Shown: positions 12,901 to 25,686 of the stretch, piece by piece | Layout of the letters: each line of letters starts with the position of its first letter | Numbering within the stretch: position 1 is the first letter of the stretch | Source of the DNA: Litsea cubeba | Lineage: Eukaryota > Streptophyta > Magnoliopsida > Laurales > Lauraceae | Direction of reading: 5' to 3' | Length of the DNA stretch: 64,000 bases | NCBI GenBank assembly: GCA_012931725.1 | Contig: CM022949.1 | Location: 563,218-627,217 of the forward strand | Notes under the pieces: generated by a model | Database searches by the model: none | Told to the model about the DNA's origin: nothing | Seen by the model: only the letters and a program-made list of their open reading frames with translations | Position numbers and translations under genes: made by a program

Positions 12901-15900
12901 GGGCCATGTCCTGCCTTTAGTCATAGTTCAATGGGAAGGAGAAAATCTTCTGTGATGAGAGAAGGTTGATTTTGTTCGTCGAGTGAATCGAGTTAAATCT
13001 ATATGTATGCACCACGTTCTTAACACCTAAACTGTGGATGGTGATTTTAACTCATTTCTTCTTCAGTAGAGCAAGATATTTTTTCATTGGATTGACATTT
13101 ATTATCAGATTGTGAAAAATGCTATCAAGCTAATGATAAAATGGTTATTTTTAATAAGTGATAATTTTAAATACAACATGGCCCACTTTATGAGGATCCA
13201 CAACTTACATTTGATGAGCCATTAGTTTAGATCCAATATTTCTGATAATATTAAAGGAAAATATTGAGAATCAAACATACAAGTGGTGACAATTTGAATG
13301 ATTGGTTTGGTCATGCATTAAGGAATCCACCATTCTGAGGAGGACTGAGATCTTTGAAAACACAATCATGTATAAAGGGATCCATTTTTATAATGATCAC
13401 CTGCACGATCCATCGGTGATAATCTAACTGAAACATTGACCTACATAGGCTACATTAGTAACCATAAGTGGATGCATTATCTGAGTGGTACAGATTCTTG
13501 AAAGGTGAACTAAACATAAGTGGATGCATTATCTGAGTGGTACAGATTCTTGAAAGGTAAACTAAGGTGGACACCTATAATTTGAGCTCACTTGACCTTA
13601 CTCCTGGATTTCCCTTCTTATTCAAAATCATTATGATTTCCTACAATATTTCAAGATTTTGTTATATCCTGGGACTTTTAATAGAATAAGACCCAAAAGT
13701 CTTTACTTCATAAAAGAAATACATCCCGGCCCCTATGAGCTTCCTCCCCCACTATATATGCTTGAAATCTTTAATGGGATGAAATGTATTTAGCCCTTTG
13801 GTAAGAGGGACCTAATACCAATTTGTATCATATTAATTATTTTAGCGCACTATATGATTAGATCTAATGATTGTAGTCGTATCTATATAAAGGGTCATAA
13901 AGTAGTAGTTTGCTTAATGGTTATTAATTAGGTGCGCCTGGTGTGCATCTTGTGCACCGAAAGTAGGACCCATTGATGGTCTATCCGATTAAACCAAATA
14001 CACCCTGAATTTCACACATCCTCTTACTTGGGGGCTTTTACTAATGGAATTGAGTGAAGTAAAAATTATTTTGAATAAAGAATAAAATATAAGTGAATTA
14101 TAATGGTATTTTATTTTTAATTATTTTTTTATAAAATCTTTTTTGACGTTTTGTATTGGAAAGTGAAGTTCTTTTATTTTTTTAGTAGAGAAAGTGGGTT
14201 GCCTTTTTTTTCTGAAAAAAATCGTGAAAATTTTAAATTAAAGTGCTTTTGATGTGACTTTTTTCTTGAGTAATGGGGGCTTTATTTTACTTAACTCTAT
14301 AGTAGAGTTGCCAAACAAGTCTGCCTATTCAAATAGAGATGATCGTTGGATCAACTACACACCCATCTGAATAAACTATACACCGTTAAATTTGTGGGGC
14401 CCAAATGAAGATGATATGATTTGGAGTTGTGGCTGATTTATTGCTGAGATGAAGGTCATAGGGAGTTCTTTCAATCCCCCTAGGTCACAGTCCCGGATGA
14501 GGCCCATGTGGGCCCCACATTGAGGTGCTCACACTAAGATGAGCCAAATTAATTTAATTTTCGGTCTATCAATCCAACTGCCATGACCAACTTAGGTGGG
14601 GCCCTTTCAATGGACAGTCTGGATAAGATAAGAAACTATAAATGCTCATGATCTTACAGTTGGTCATATGATCAAGATTCTCTTCCAAATTGGAGTCTTG
14701 TCTGCACTATTTTGTTCCATGAGTGAGATCTGATGCTAGTACACGCGTCACGAATCTCACCTTATCGACCCATGGGCGGGCAGCACGTGATTTTTGTCGA
14801 TGCTCTTTTTGATTGATTTCACATTTTTTTTGTCTGAGAATGGATTGGGATTGTTTCTCTGGGCAAGTGCGGCGAGAGGCCTATAATCATTGAACTTTGA
14901 GTTTGACCCAAAATGCATGTGCACGTTTAGGCGATTTTGTGATGCCACGTTTGATGCTTTGAGTTTGAATATAATAAAAGGCTTTGATCAATATATTATA
15001 AACTACTACAAGTTTTAACTCATGCATGGACCTACCTTTAGTTATTACAATATGGATGTTCCCCGTTTTTACAGTGATGTCATAGAGAATGCCATCATAG
15101 AAAATAAAATAGCATTTTTAAAGGGTTTGAGGCTTTGTTAATAGGCCTGTGGTTTTAGTATTTGTAAATAGATCACTTATTTTTAATTTTATACATTTCA
15201 TGTTTCTAAAATGAATTGTTGTAACAAAAATGGCTAACCACCATAAACTTCTTGTTAAATTTTTATAAAAATGACAGCTTTACCCTTACATCCATTAAAT
15301 AAAAATGATTATATTATTTTACAAAAATCATATTATTTTATCTCGATTTTTAATAGTCTCTCTCAATAACTCTCTTATGCATATGAAGCCTAATCATTAT
15401 CTTAAAACTTTCATCAATTCAACAGTGGGTCGTGATAACCAATTAAAAGTACAGGAGTTGATTGTCATTTGATCGATTTGGGTTTAATGAAATGACCCTT
15501 GTATTAAAATAAATAAATTTTATGCAGGGTTATTCTCTCCTTCTAAATATACTATAGTAACTATTATTGTTATAAGCTTTAGAGAAAAATAAGATCAAGC
15601 TTTTGAAATTATGCACATAGGAATAATAGAGAGAAGGGTAAATGTGTCATTTCACTCTAAAAACTTAAATTGGTTGGAAGGCTATTGATTTTGGAGACAT
15701 GGAAGGTATTAAAATGATAGAGAATGGGCCTATTTAAAAATAATAAAACCACAAGGGCTTATCTGCAAATCCTAAGAACCTTAAGGGGGGGATATACAAA
15801 AAAACTCAAAATTAATAAAAATATTTATAATAAAAAAAGAAAGTTCTTGACCAAAGGCAGTGGGAAAACACAATATGAGATTGTATTTTATTGCATTTTA

Positions 15901-16139
15901 ATTTTAAAGTATAGATTTTGAATTTTACAGGTGATTGTGAGACTCCACGTTGGAACTCACATGTGACAAGTAATTTATAGAACATATGACCACCCTGTCC
16001 ATCCTCCAATAGCCTAAGATTACATTTGCTCAAGGAAATTTAGGATTATTTGTATTTCTCTCTGTAATGCTCTTGCATCTAGACTTGGAAGTAGTGATCT
16101 AGAATTATATTTTCGTATTGTGGAATCAGTCTTGACATA
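9910..16139. other. Long AT-rich intergenic spacer
   Basis: Contains (AT)n runs near 11,437-11,452 and 11,641-11,661 and one 52-bp tandem duplication (separate entry). The 159-aa plus-strand frame at 11,084-11,563 and its 96-aa minus-strand shadow lack domain-like features. No gene is supported. Confidence 0.45.
13463..13566. repeat. 52-bp tandem duplication
   Basis: Two adjacent copies begin CATAAGTGGATGCATTATC at 13,463 and 13,515 and are nearly identical, differing at one base in the GGTGAAC/GGTAAAC portion. The high identity suggests a recent local duplication. Confidence 0.85.
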
Positions 16140-16772
16140 TTAATCAAAGAGCTGAAACTATTATGAAAACTGAAGGCCAGGAGATACCACAAAGAAATTC
16201 AACTTGTTACATTGGCTCGATAATTAGTGAGGATGAGGAGAGTTATGCAGATGTCAGATAAAAGATAAAAGATAAAACCGAGAGTGCTTTATGACCGATG
16301 AATGCAAACAAGATTAAAGGAGAGATTTTAAATGATAGCGATTAGAACAGATATGACTCATAAAGTAGAATGATGGCCAATAAAAAAGCAACAAATGCAC
16401 AAAATGGTTGTTACAGATATGAGAAAATTGAGGTGGATGTATCATAGAAGTAGAAATGATAAAATTAGAAAGGTGCACATTCAAGATCATTGAGGGATAG
16501 CATCAATAAGAGGCAAAATTAGAGAAATCTGTTTGAAATGGTTTGGGCATGTCCAATGTTGGGCGACAAGAACGCCAATGAGGAAAATCTTTGTTAGAAG
16601 TTGATGGCCTACCAAGCAGAAAGGGTAAGCCAAAGAGGATGTAGTTGGAGGCAGTAAAAATACATCTAAAAAAGTTCAACCTATGTGAAGATCTGGCATA
16701 TGATACTTCGCAATGGAGAAATAAAATTAATGTAGTCTACCCCAACATAGTCGAGACAAGGCTTTGATGATG
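16140..16772 (+). pseudogene. LINE reverse-transcriptase ORF, C-terminal remnant (RTE-like)
   Basis: Translation of about 16,365-16,590 gives blocks typical of the C-terminal end of plant LINE polymerase genes: WPIKKQQMHKMVVTDMRKLR, then NDKIRKVHIQDH and CLKWFGHVQ. Several in-frame stops and at least one frameshift interrupt it. It ends with GACAAGGCTTTGATGATGAT, a microsatellite-like 3' tail as in RTE-clade LINEs. Upstream reverse-transcriptase and endonuclease domains are absent. The triplicated segment starts directly after this tail. Dead, 5'-truncated copy. Confidence 0.7.
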
Positions 16773-17481
16773 ATTGTGGAGCCAGCCTTTGATCCCATTA
16801 TCACCTCCTATAGCATAGAAGAGTAAAGAAGCATTTCTTAATAACATCAAAGTTGGAATGTAATTAGCATTATGTTAAACACAAATAACTATACAAGTGG
16901 CTTTCGTTCTAATTGAATGGTATGGATATCTTCCTTAGTTAGATCTTGTGGCCTATATCATCCTCTACATTTAGAATCTAAGTTGTTCATCAAATCACAC
17001 ATGAATTGATGTATTACTAATTTATTTAATACATTGCACTTTGTATTAATAGCACTTGAGAGGCCTATCAGTGTCAAGCATTAAAGTGTTACTCGGACTG
17101 GGCCAAAATTGAATCCGCATGGCCTGATACATAAAATGCAATTTGAGCTCAGGCTTGTGTGAAGCTTAGTCCTGAATTCCTTAGCCACAGTAGTATTTGG
17201 GCTGAATTCTTTAACCCAATCTGGCCCTCTTGATTCTCACGGTGGGATGAGACGATCAGTATCAGAACCATAGTATCAAGGCTTAGCTGGAATGTGACAT
17301 GTTTTCACTATTGATTTTCTATAATTTTGTGTTGTAAAAATTTAAAACCTTGATTTTTACAAAACTCTGACTTCATTGAAGCCTGAAAGAAGAATTTAGA
17401 ATGGAAATTTTCTTTTTATTTTATCTTTTAATTGTTATTTAAGGATTTTTTTTTCCCTAAAAGGCCCACTCAATTATATTA

Positions 17482-18877
17482 GGAATTTTGACCCCTAAAA
17501 GACCCCTCCAGCTTGTCGTTTTTTTAAATAATTCCTCATAGGTGTGCTATACTTGTTGTCCACAGGAAAAATGATTGAAATGCCCCTCACTACAAGATAT
17601 GGCACAGTATATACGATCTCTAAATAGAAACCTCTTATAAGGAGAATTTTGATGGTTTTAAGTGGGCCCGATTGGGATTTGATTCATGGTGTTTATAAGA
17701 CTTAAAGAGGAAATGCTACATTGGTAGTTATATATCAAGGACCCATCCGAAGTGATCGAATGGATCACCAATCAAAGATGATTCCTAAACAAATGTGCAA
17801 AAGGAAATAGTTTGGTCCCATCAAGGGACTAAAAGGTTCGGTTTGAACAACAGTCCATGGTGTGATCGGATCTTACTGGGCATGTGTTAAAGGTAATAAA
17901 CGTGCTATATTTTGATCCATGTCCAATTGAGAACCTGGGCTAAGACCATAAATCAATTAACTCTTGGAGTAAAGTTTACATTTTTATTTGATTTTTAAGC
18001 ATGTTTTATTTGTGTTCATATTAGTGGATGATGATGTTTAAAATGGGTCTAGCTCTATTATACCCAATTCTTCAGTAGGGTCATTTTTCCTTTTCAATAT
18101 TATTTTTAGTTATAATACTCTTGTAGTCATTGATTTGAGCCTCCAATCTAGTGGATAGAATCTCTCTATGTTGAGTTCCCTTTGTATCGAACTTTTATTC
18201 GATCAAGCTAGAAATCTTAATTTAATAAAAAAAATACATAATAAAAAAATCATAGATTTGTGATTCTATAAAGTCAATTTCAACCAACTACCCAATGGCA
18301 CAACCATCTTCCATCATCAGATTAACGATCAAGATCACCTACATTGGTCCACTACATCCACCTTCCATCATTTACACATTAAAATGTGTAGAAAATAGAG
18401 CCCTTAAACCTGAACTTCAAAAAGGAAAAAGAGAGAAAAAGAAAAGAAATCCAAACGACAATGTATATTTTTTAGAAAATCCTACATCAAAAGACATTAC
18501 CATTTAACTTATCTTATTTCAAAAATAAGACGAGAAAAAAATACATTAATTCATTTTTCACAGGTTTTAACTTTTCTTTCCTAGCAAAAAAAAAAAACAA
18601 GGGAGACAAAGAAAGAAGGAATGATCCATCACCTTGAGAGATTACAAAAGGAAAAATATAGTTGGCCAAGAGGAGTAGAAAAATATGAATAGGCAGTATA
18701 TATAGAAAAGGAAAGACAAAAGACTGATCCAACATATTGCAAACATCATACAATGAGGGGTATTCCAGTCATTTTTCCTACATACAACAAGTACAATACA
18801 CCTCTAGGGAATTATTTAAAATTGAACAAGGTAGAGGGGTTATCTAATTCTAAAGGCAAGTGTATGGTCAAAATCCC
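17482..18877. mobile_element. Non-autonomous MULE-like element, 1,396 bp, long TIRs
   Basis: Left end GGAATTTTGACC and right end (inverted) GGGATTTTGACC open imperfect terminal inverted repeats of about 110-120 bp, which also share AAATAATTCC and ACTTGTTGT blocks. A perfect 9-bp duplication ATTATATTA flanks it (17,473-17,481 and 18,878-18,886). Copy C has an uninterrupted TATATTAAGGTGTC at the matching place near 33,139. Long TIRs and 9-bp duplications point to Mutator-like. No transposase is present; the 70-aa and 79-aa internal frames show no domain. Confidence 0.75.
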
Positions 18878-19818
18878 ATTATATTAAGATGTCAATATTT
18901 GACGAGTCTAATTATTTTGTCCATTTGATATAAGACTGATTTAAATAGGTGTTCTTAGCGCATTAGACTGCCTTGAAAGCTCATACAGATGATGTCTCAT
19001 TCAGTTAGCACCACTTTTTTGCATCTTTTCAAAAAGCAACTTTAGCAAATAAACATGAATGTCTAAACCAATCGGGCACTGTATACTTTTTTTTTAAAGC
19101 GAATTTGCTCATGTAACTTTTATAATATGATGGTTTGCCAATACCAACTTCCATTTCATGAAAATTTTGCCTACACTGCTATTACTTGCAAGACATCTTT
19201 GCCCATAGAAATTCCTAATAACAAGTTTACTTTTCATATATAACTCACACAAATACTGGACAATATCTTAGAAAGAATGTCTAATTAAAATAATTCTATT
19301 TAAAATGAATTCATTTCCATCGGCTCTATTTCAAATAGATAAGACTTGCAAACATGTACTTTCATCAATACAAATGAGTCATATGAAGATTGGATAACTC
19401 AGAGTGGGTGAAAATTGAGTTAAATTAGGCTTTCTATTTATAATTCTAGGTTTATTCTGTTGATCACAATATAAGTGATTCACGATTAGTCACTACTAGG
19501 TTAAGGGTCAACCCAAACAAATATATTAAGTCACGTCGACAAGTTTTCTCAAAAAAAAATGAAAAAACAGTACAACTACATATGAATCCACTAGCCTAGC
19601 TTCTCGATTCAGGCCCTTGTGGCACTTTTGAGTAAGGCTCCTCAAATGTCCATCTAGCATTTAGTTCAAGAATCACAATCCTTATGTACTTCCAACCTAT
19701 AGTGATCCATCCACATGTCACTCTTCCAACGGTTGAGTAACCTTATAACCTCTAGAGACTTTCACATAATTATTCTAAACACACACTTATTAAAGATTGC
19801 TCAATTCATATTTATGTA

Positions 19819-20982
19819 CTAGTGATTGCCCGTACCTGCGCCGCACCATGTTCTGAGCACAACTAAATCTAATTACTTTTCTTTTGACCACCTAACAACT
19901 AACCTGAATTTTGGCACCCTTCTTTTGACCACCTAAATACCGGTAAATCGGTCCACCCTATTTAACGATGTCCTGATTAGGATCCGAATAAAATACTACT
20001 ATTACTCCTGGACCTCTAATTGCCCTACAAATTGACTCATTGCAAACTGTTCGTCAAGGGCTTTCCGTCCATATATAGAACTTCGAGATCTGACGGGCGG
20101 ATCAAATATCATAATAGCAGGTCCCGCACCCCCGGGTGCCCACCTGAAAAATCACATATTACTTCTAGACCCTTGATCGCCCCGAAAGTTGGTTCATTGT
20201 GATCTACTCATCGAGGGCTTTCCATCCATATATAGAACTTTGAAATCCGACGAGCGGATCAAAATCTGCAAAACCTGGGTCCCAATGATTATTGCCCAAA
20301 CCGGACCCCATTGCAGCCTACCTTTTAGGCCCCAAACCTCTGATCCAGACCCTGATTAGGCCCTTAACTAAACCCGTTAGACCTGACCTAAACCTGACCT
20401 AATCCAACCCATCAAACTCTAGCCCAAATCAATCCAAACTCAAATCCAACCCAAACCCATCTAACCTGAACCTAACCTCAGACCTGGCCCAGACTCCTTG
20501 ACCCGTCGCCCGCATAAGGGAGAAAGAGTCCAGGGATCTGTGGAAGTAGTGTCCCAGATCTCTGACTCTCAAATCCCCTTAAACCCCTCGACCCCTCTCC
20601 TCTTAACCTCAGCCCTAGATTTTACAAATCCAAAATATGAGGAATTCAAAAACTGAGCTCCCTTATTATATAGAAGTTTTTTTTTTCTTTTGACACATTT
20701 TTTATCAATGACAAAGCAATAAGAAAGTAAACACTCTTGTTTTTTTTTTTTTTTAAAAAAAAAAGAAGAGATGGCTGTAAATAACTCAACATTGTTGTCC
20801 CTTTTTGTGCCGTACAAACCAAGATGTGAATGGCAAAAACTTATAAATTTCTCCAACTTTTAGCCCTTTTTTTCATTCCCCTCTTAAATCCAAGGGTCCA
20901 ACATATCCCTAGGATTTATGTACATAAATCCAATGGTCCAAAATATGGGGAATTCAAAAACTGAGCACTTTTATTATATAGA
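19819..20982 (-). mobile_element. Non-autonomous Helitron
   Basis: Read on the minus strand, the element starts TCTATATAATAAAAGTGC and ends CACTAG, with host A on the left (19,818) and T on the right (20,983) on plus. This is insertion between A and T with no duplication, the Helitron signature. A short GC-rich palindrome TGCGGCGCA lies just inside the 3' end. Copies B and C have the uninterrupted target. The 5' terminal sequence recurs internally at about 20,625-20,674. No RepHel coding sequence. Confidence 0.75.
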
Positions 20983-21241
20983 TTTCCATAACATACGAGA
21001 ATTCTCTAGATAAATCTATAACTGTCAAGATTATTCTAGAGTTTCCCAAATCTTTTGAACCCTTCAAGATCTCCATCAATCCATCAAGATCTGTTTGTCC
21101 ATTCAATCACACTTGCATGGATCCTTCCGCTGGCTAGAATGATCATGATGCTCATGCGACTACCGGAACCTTGGACCCTACCATCATGCATCTTAAGTCA
21201 GGACTACGTGACATTAGGCTCTAAATGGGTTAAGTTAGGTC

Positions 21242-21890
21242 CAGGGCCGGCCCTGGGGACAGCCCACATAGGCGGTCGGCTGGGGCCCCAAAATTTGGCC
21301 CAAAATGGGGGCCCCCAAGTAGGGGTGGCGCTACTTGGTTAGACGGATATGTGAAATAATATTAAAAAAAATTATCCCACTCAATTTAAAATTTTGACCC
21401 CACTAACAATGGGATACTGTTGCATTTGGTTAATTTTGGAAAAAAAAAGATCAATGTTTAGATGATAAAATGTGTTACCATTAATACCCCAATTCCCCAA
21501 AATATGTTATTCCCATAAATAAAACCCTAATTACTCAACTTTATCTCAACCATTCAACCCTTGGAAAGAATAAAAGAAGCAGCAGCAGAAAATGAAGAAA
21601 TCCCTTGTTGCTGAACTAACAAAAAAAAAAAAAAAAGGAAGAAGTCCAGCCGGCCGAAAGAAGCAGGTCAGCGTCGTTTACGTGAGCGTCTCCCTCTTTG
21701 CAGGCTACACTGTCTCCCTCTCCACTCCAGTGCTCTCGGTCTTTCCCTTCGCTCTGGTTTCTCTATTGTGTTCGATCAAATATTAAAAAAAAATTATCTT
21801 TTATTTTTTTATCATTTATCAGTGGGTATACGGGTAGGGCCACACTTTAGGAACTCGCTTAGGGCCCCCGAAAACTCAGGGCCGCCCCTG
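21242..21890. mobile_element. Non-autonomous hAT element, 649 bp
   Basis: Termini CAGGGCCGGCCCTG and, inverted, CAGGGGCGGCCCTG form 14-bp inverted repeats with one mismatch. A perfect 8-bp duplication GTTAGGTC flanks them (21,234-21,241 and 21,891-21,898). CAGGG ends and 8-bp duplications are hAT hallmarks. The interior has A-runs and no transposase frame; the small frame at 21,592-21,786 is not recognisable. Confidence 0.8.
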
Positions 21891-22309
21891 GTTAGGTCCA
21901 AGATCTATTTGGCCATTCGATCACACATGCATCCTTCTACTAGAATGATCATGATGCTCATGAAACTCCAGGAAGCCTCGGACCCTGCCATTACACATCT
22001 AAAGCCGTGACTGCGTGACATTATGCTATAAATGGATTGAATTGTGCTCTGGGATCAGAATTGGACCTAGACTCAAGGGGTTGATTTGAGTACAAAGTTT
22101 AAGACCTGATGGAACGGATAAGTATGATGCTGGCCCAGTCTCAGACCAAATATTATAGAAAGAAAAGAGTTAAATATAGCATACTTTATCAAATTAGGTT
22201 TTTAGTTTTACCAATCTATAAAACATGCTCATCATGGGAGAAACATGGTTTTTCAAGTAAAAGGTTAGCAAAGTAAGGTCTGGTATGAGATCATCCAAAA
22301 TCTTAGGTT

Positions 22310-23460
22310 GTATTTGGCATCGTGACATTTGGATGTTCTCATGTTCTTAGGAGAGGAGATGAGGCTAAAGAAAACATGTTTGGGTAAGAGTAAGTCGTTG
22401 TTCCGAAGTTTGTTCTCGCCGGAAAGAATTCCAAAATCTAAACTAGTTGGCATAAGAAATTTGGAACAAAAACTTTTAATTTTTTTTTTTTTAAGAAACA
22501 ACTTACTGACACAGTTGTTTTCTACTTATTTCTTGCTTTTTACATCAGACCATTTAAAGACTCTAAATCCTCTCACTCATCCTAAAGGTAGGCCCCATGA
22601 TTACAATATAAAAGAACCTAGTCATACTTTGTCAATCTTAAAGATGGGTCACATGGTTACAAACACAAAAGGTGGGCCCATATTAGAATTCCTATAATGG
22701 TGGGACCATATTAATTATAAGGCTTCATGTTCTAATTTCTGAAGGTGAACACCACGTTGTAATTTCTAAATGTGGGTCCCATAGTCAACAATAAAGGAAA
22801 ATGTGGCCCCACTTTATAGTTCTTAAATGAGGATCATATGGTCACAATCACAAAAAGGGGAGCCAAGTCACATTGTAAATCCTATAAAAGTATGTCCACA
22901 TTGTGAATTTTATGAATGTGGCATCATGTTCTAATTTCAAAGGTGGGTACCACATTGTAATTTTTAAAGGTGGGTCCCGTATTCATAATCAATAAAAAAG
23001 ATGGCCCCACATTATAATTTCTATAAAGGTGGGCTTACATTGTAAATCCTATAAATGAGGGCCACATGGTCACATCACAAAAGTGGACCCACATTATAAA
23101 TCCTATGAATGTGGGGGCCATATTCTAATTTCTAAATGTGTGTACAACGTTGTAATTTCTAATGGTGGGTCTTATATTTACATTCACTAAAAATATTGTA
23201 TCCCAACATTATAATTTTTATTGCCCCATATTATAATTACTATAAAGGTGGGTCCACATTGTGAATCCTATGAAAATTGGCCCTATGTTCTAACTTTTAA
23301 AAGTGGATACCATGTTGTAATTTCCATAAGTAGGTCCTATGTACGACAATAATAGAGTGTTGCAAACAATAAAAGGTGGGTCCCATATTATAAATCCTAC
23401 GATTTCCTTGCTTTTATTCCATGTAACAAAAGTTTTATAATGTTACCAAACAAGTTCTGT
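22310..23460. repeat. GTGGGTCCC-rich minisatellite block, possibly inside a transposon
   Basis: About 0.8 kb (22,590-23,400) consists of degenerate repeats built on AATTTCTAAAGGTGGGTCCC and ATAAATCCTATAAAGGTGGG, alternating with CACATTGTAA or CATGTTCTAA. It interrupts the copy A backbone. Possible inverted ends are TTGTATTTGGCATCGTGAC at about 22,307 and, inverted, CTTGTTTGGTAACATT at about 23,440, but no target duplication could be defined. Confidence 0.5.
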
Positions 23461-24871
23461 ACAGTATATTTTCCACAGAGTAATTTAATATAATGCTCTT
23501 ACACAAAATATAGTGTCTGCTCAACCCGAAAGATTCAAAACAACCATTAAGAAAAGAATATCGATAACAATTAACATCTAAAAAACGGAGTGGAAAAACC
23601 ACAAAGTAAATAATTCAGACTAGTCTAAAAATATCGGTGTTATGTATAAACCAAGCCAACAAAAGAATTTGCACAAAATGAATTTTTCTTAGTGTCAATT
23701 TGAGATGTTCTACCATCCACGTTGGATCATGTGTAAGAAAAGACTTGAGTTGATCGTTGTTAACTTACTAAGGTCAATGTAAAATAATATAATTTTTTAT
23801 TTTGGTAAAATGATAAAATACTATAATTAATACTCAATAAGGGTGATGTACTGGGATCCACTTAAAACTACATACAATCCACTCGATTCATGCCCACGCA
23901 GCACTCTTGAATCAAGCTGCTTTGAAAAGCAAAAATCCATGTAACCTTTAGATCAAATATGTTTTTCACAGTCACTCATCAAAGACCATTTGTATACTTT
24001 CAACATATACAGTGGTGGAAACTCGCACGCAACTATTCTAAAAGCACACTTAAGTATATATTGTTCCATTCATTTCTATATATATTCCCATGTTATATGA
24101 TAATTCTCTAGAAAAATCTATAGCATTCAATATTACTCTAGAGTTTTCCGAACCTTTCAAGATCTCCATCAGTCCATCGAGATCATTTTGTCCATTCGAT
24201 CACACGTGCTTCCTACCAGGAGAATGATCATGATGCTCATGTGACTCAAGGAAGCCTCGGACCTGCCATCACGCATCATAAGGGGTGACTACATGACATT
24301 AGGCTATAAATGTGTTGAGTTAGGCCCAACACTCACAGCTGGGCCTAGACTCAAGGGGGTGATTTGAATACAAAGCTCAAGACTTGATGGACAGGCGGAT
24401 AACTATGATGCGTATCCACTCTCAGATCAAATATTATTGAAAGAAAAGAAATAAATATATAACATATTTCACCAAAGTAGGGTTTTAGTTTTACCATTAT
24501 ATAAAACATGCTAATCATGCATGGGACTGTCATGGTTCCTGGATTAAACTTGAGCAAAGTGAGTTTCGCTATTAGATCATCCAAAACCTTAACTTATTGG
24601 ACCTCACAAGGTTTAACCATTGTCCACACAAAGTAGATTTTTGTTCAATAGGATGAATGTCAATTTGAGATATTCTATGATCCACATAGGATCATGTGTA
24701 AGAAAAGCCTTGAGTTGATCATGGTGAACTTACTCAAATTCAAGTAAAATACTGATTTTTTTGGTAAAAGAGTAAAATAGTAGAACTGACGCTCCTTTTT
24801 CCAGCTACATGGGATTCGAACTCACACAGCCCTGAGTTACACAATAGGGACAATTTACACTTTCCTTTCTT

Positions 24872-25352
24872 AAGGGAAGTTTTCAAATAAGGCCTTAAGC
24901 TTTTATCTTATTTCAAAAAATGACACAAGTTCGAAAAGTTTTCAAATTAGTCCCTAAGTATTTAAGTAAGTTCTCAATTAAGGACATCGGACTATTTAAA
25001 CATATTTTCTTGCAACTTTTTTTTTTTAAAGCCATGACATGGTTCCGGTAGTCACTACATGCAACCGATCGCTGCAAGGACACTTATTATCCTAAATAAT
25101 AGTGAGGAATTGATGAAGGAAATAAGAAGAATATAGAAAAAGTCAACGAGGGTTTTATTTCAATGAAGGGTAATTTCGTCATTTTTAGAAAAACTTGAGA
25201 GAAAAATTATCAAAAAATATCATTAAATTGATTGATGTTCTTAACTGAAAACTTCCTAAAAAACTTAGGGACTAATTTGATAAGTTTTGAAATTTGTGTC
25301 CTTTTTTTTAAATAAGACAAAAACAAAGTGCCCTATTTGAAAATTTCCCTTT
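24872..25352. mobile_element. Foldback MITE with inverted repeats of about 130 bp
   Basis: The left arm starts AAGGGAAGTTTTCAAATAAG; the inverted right arm starts AAAGGGAAATTTTCAAATAG. Both arms then share TCTTATTT, GACACAA and AAATTAGTCCCTAAG blocks in the same order. Boundaries are uncertain by several bases and no target duplication was defined. Long arms suggest a Mutator-like MITE, but the superfamily is unassigned. Confidence 0.55.
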
Positions 25353-25359
25353 TTTTAAA

Positions 25360-25458
25360 CAAAAAGTCTACTTGGAGGGATTATTGGGACCGGTCCTTGG
25401 ACCGATCCCAAGGTCCCGTCCAAATATCTCTCAAGAATCCCTCCAAGTAGCGGGGCTC
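25360..25458. mobile_element. Tiny foldback MITE, 99 bp (family member 1)
   Basis: Ends are CAAAAAGTCTACTTG on the left and, inverted, GAGCCCCGCTACTTG on the right. The palindrome continues as a perfect 15-bp stem CTACTTGGAGGGATT. A perfect 9-bp direct duplication TTTTTTAAA flanks it (25,351-25,359 and 25,459-25,467), although in an A/T-only context. Related by its ends to the elements at 32,687-32,856 and 33,987-34,137. Confidence 0.65.
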
Positions 25459-25686
25459 TTTTTTAAAAGGGTAAAATACTGCCTACATTGGGTCAGGAGG
25501 TCCAAATACAGCATGATCTCTACCTTGCCCAAACCTGACTTATCACAACCGTAACGTTGTGGCCCATTTCCAAATACCTTGTGGGATGCCCGGGAAGCCA
25601 ATGAGTGGGCACCACCTTCATCAATCCACGCCACTCATAAAAAGGAGTAATTCTCCTTTTTTTCTAGTCTTCAAGACCAATGCATA

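Larger units (their letters stand above)
16778..23850 (+). repeat. Segmental duplication, copy A
   Basis: The backbone shared with copy C starts at GAGCCAGCCTTTGATCCC (16,782) and runs through blocks X (to about 19,560) and Y (19,570-22,310, resuming 23,690-23,850). Copy A alone carries the MULE-like element, the Helitron, the 649-bp hAT element and the GTGGGTCCC-rich insertion. It also has an internal direct duplication of roughly 165 bp (about 21,075-21,241 and 21,899-22,060), between which the hAT element sits. The backbone has no recognisable coding capacity. Confidence 0.7.
23851..25640 (+). repeat. Segmental duplication, copy B (partial)
   Basis: Begins with block Y directly after copy A (CTACATACAATCCACTCG near 23,869) and ends with block Z (GGGTAAAATACTGCCTAC from about 25,470). 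It lacks block X, so the A/B junction looks like an unequal-exchange or deletion joint. Two foldback elements (24,872-25,352 and 25,360-25,458) separate Y from Z. Confidence 0.65.
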
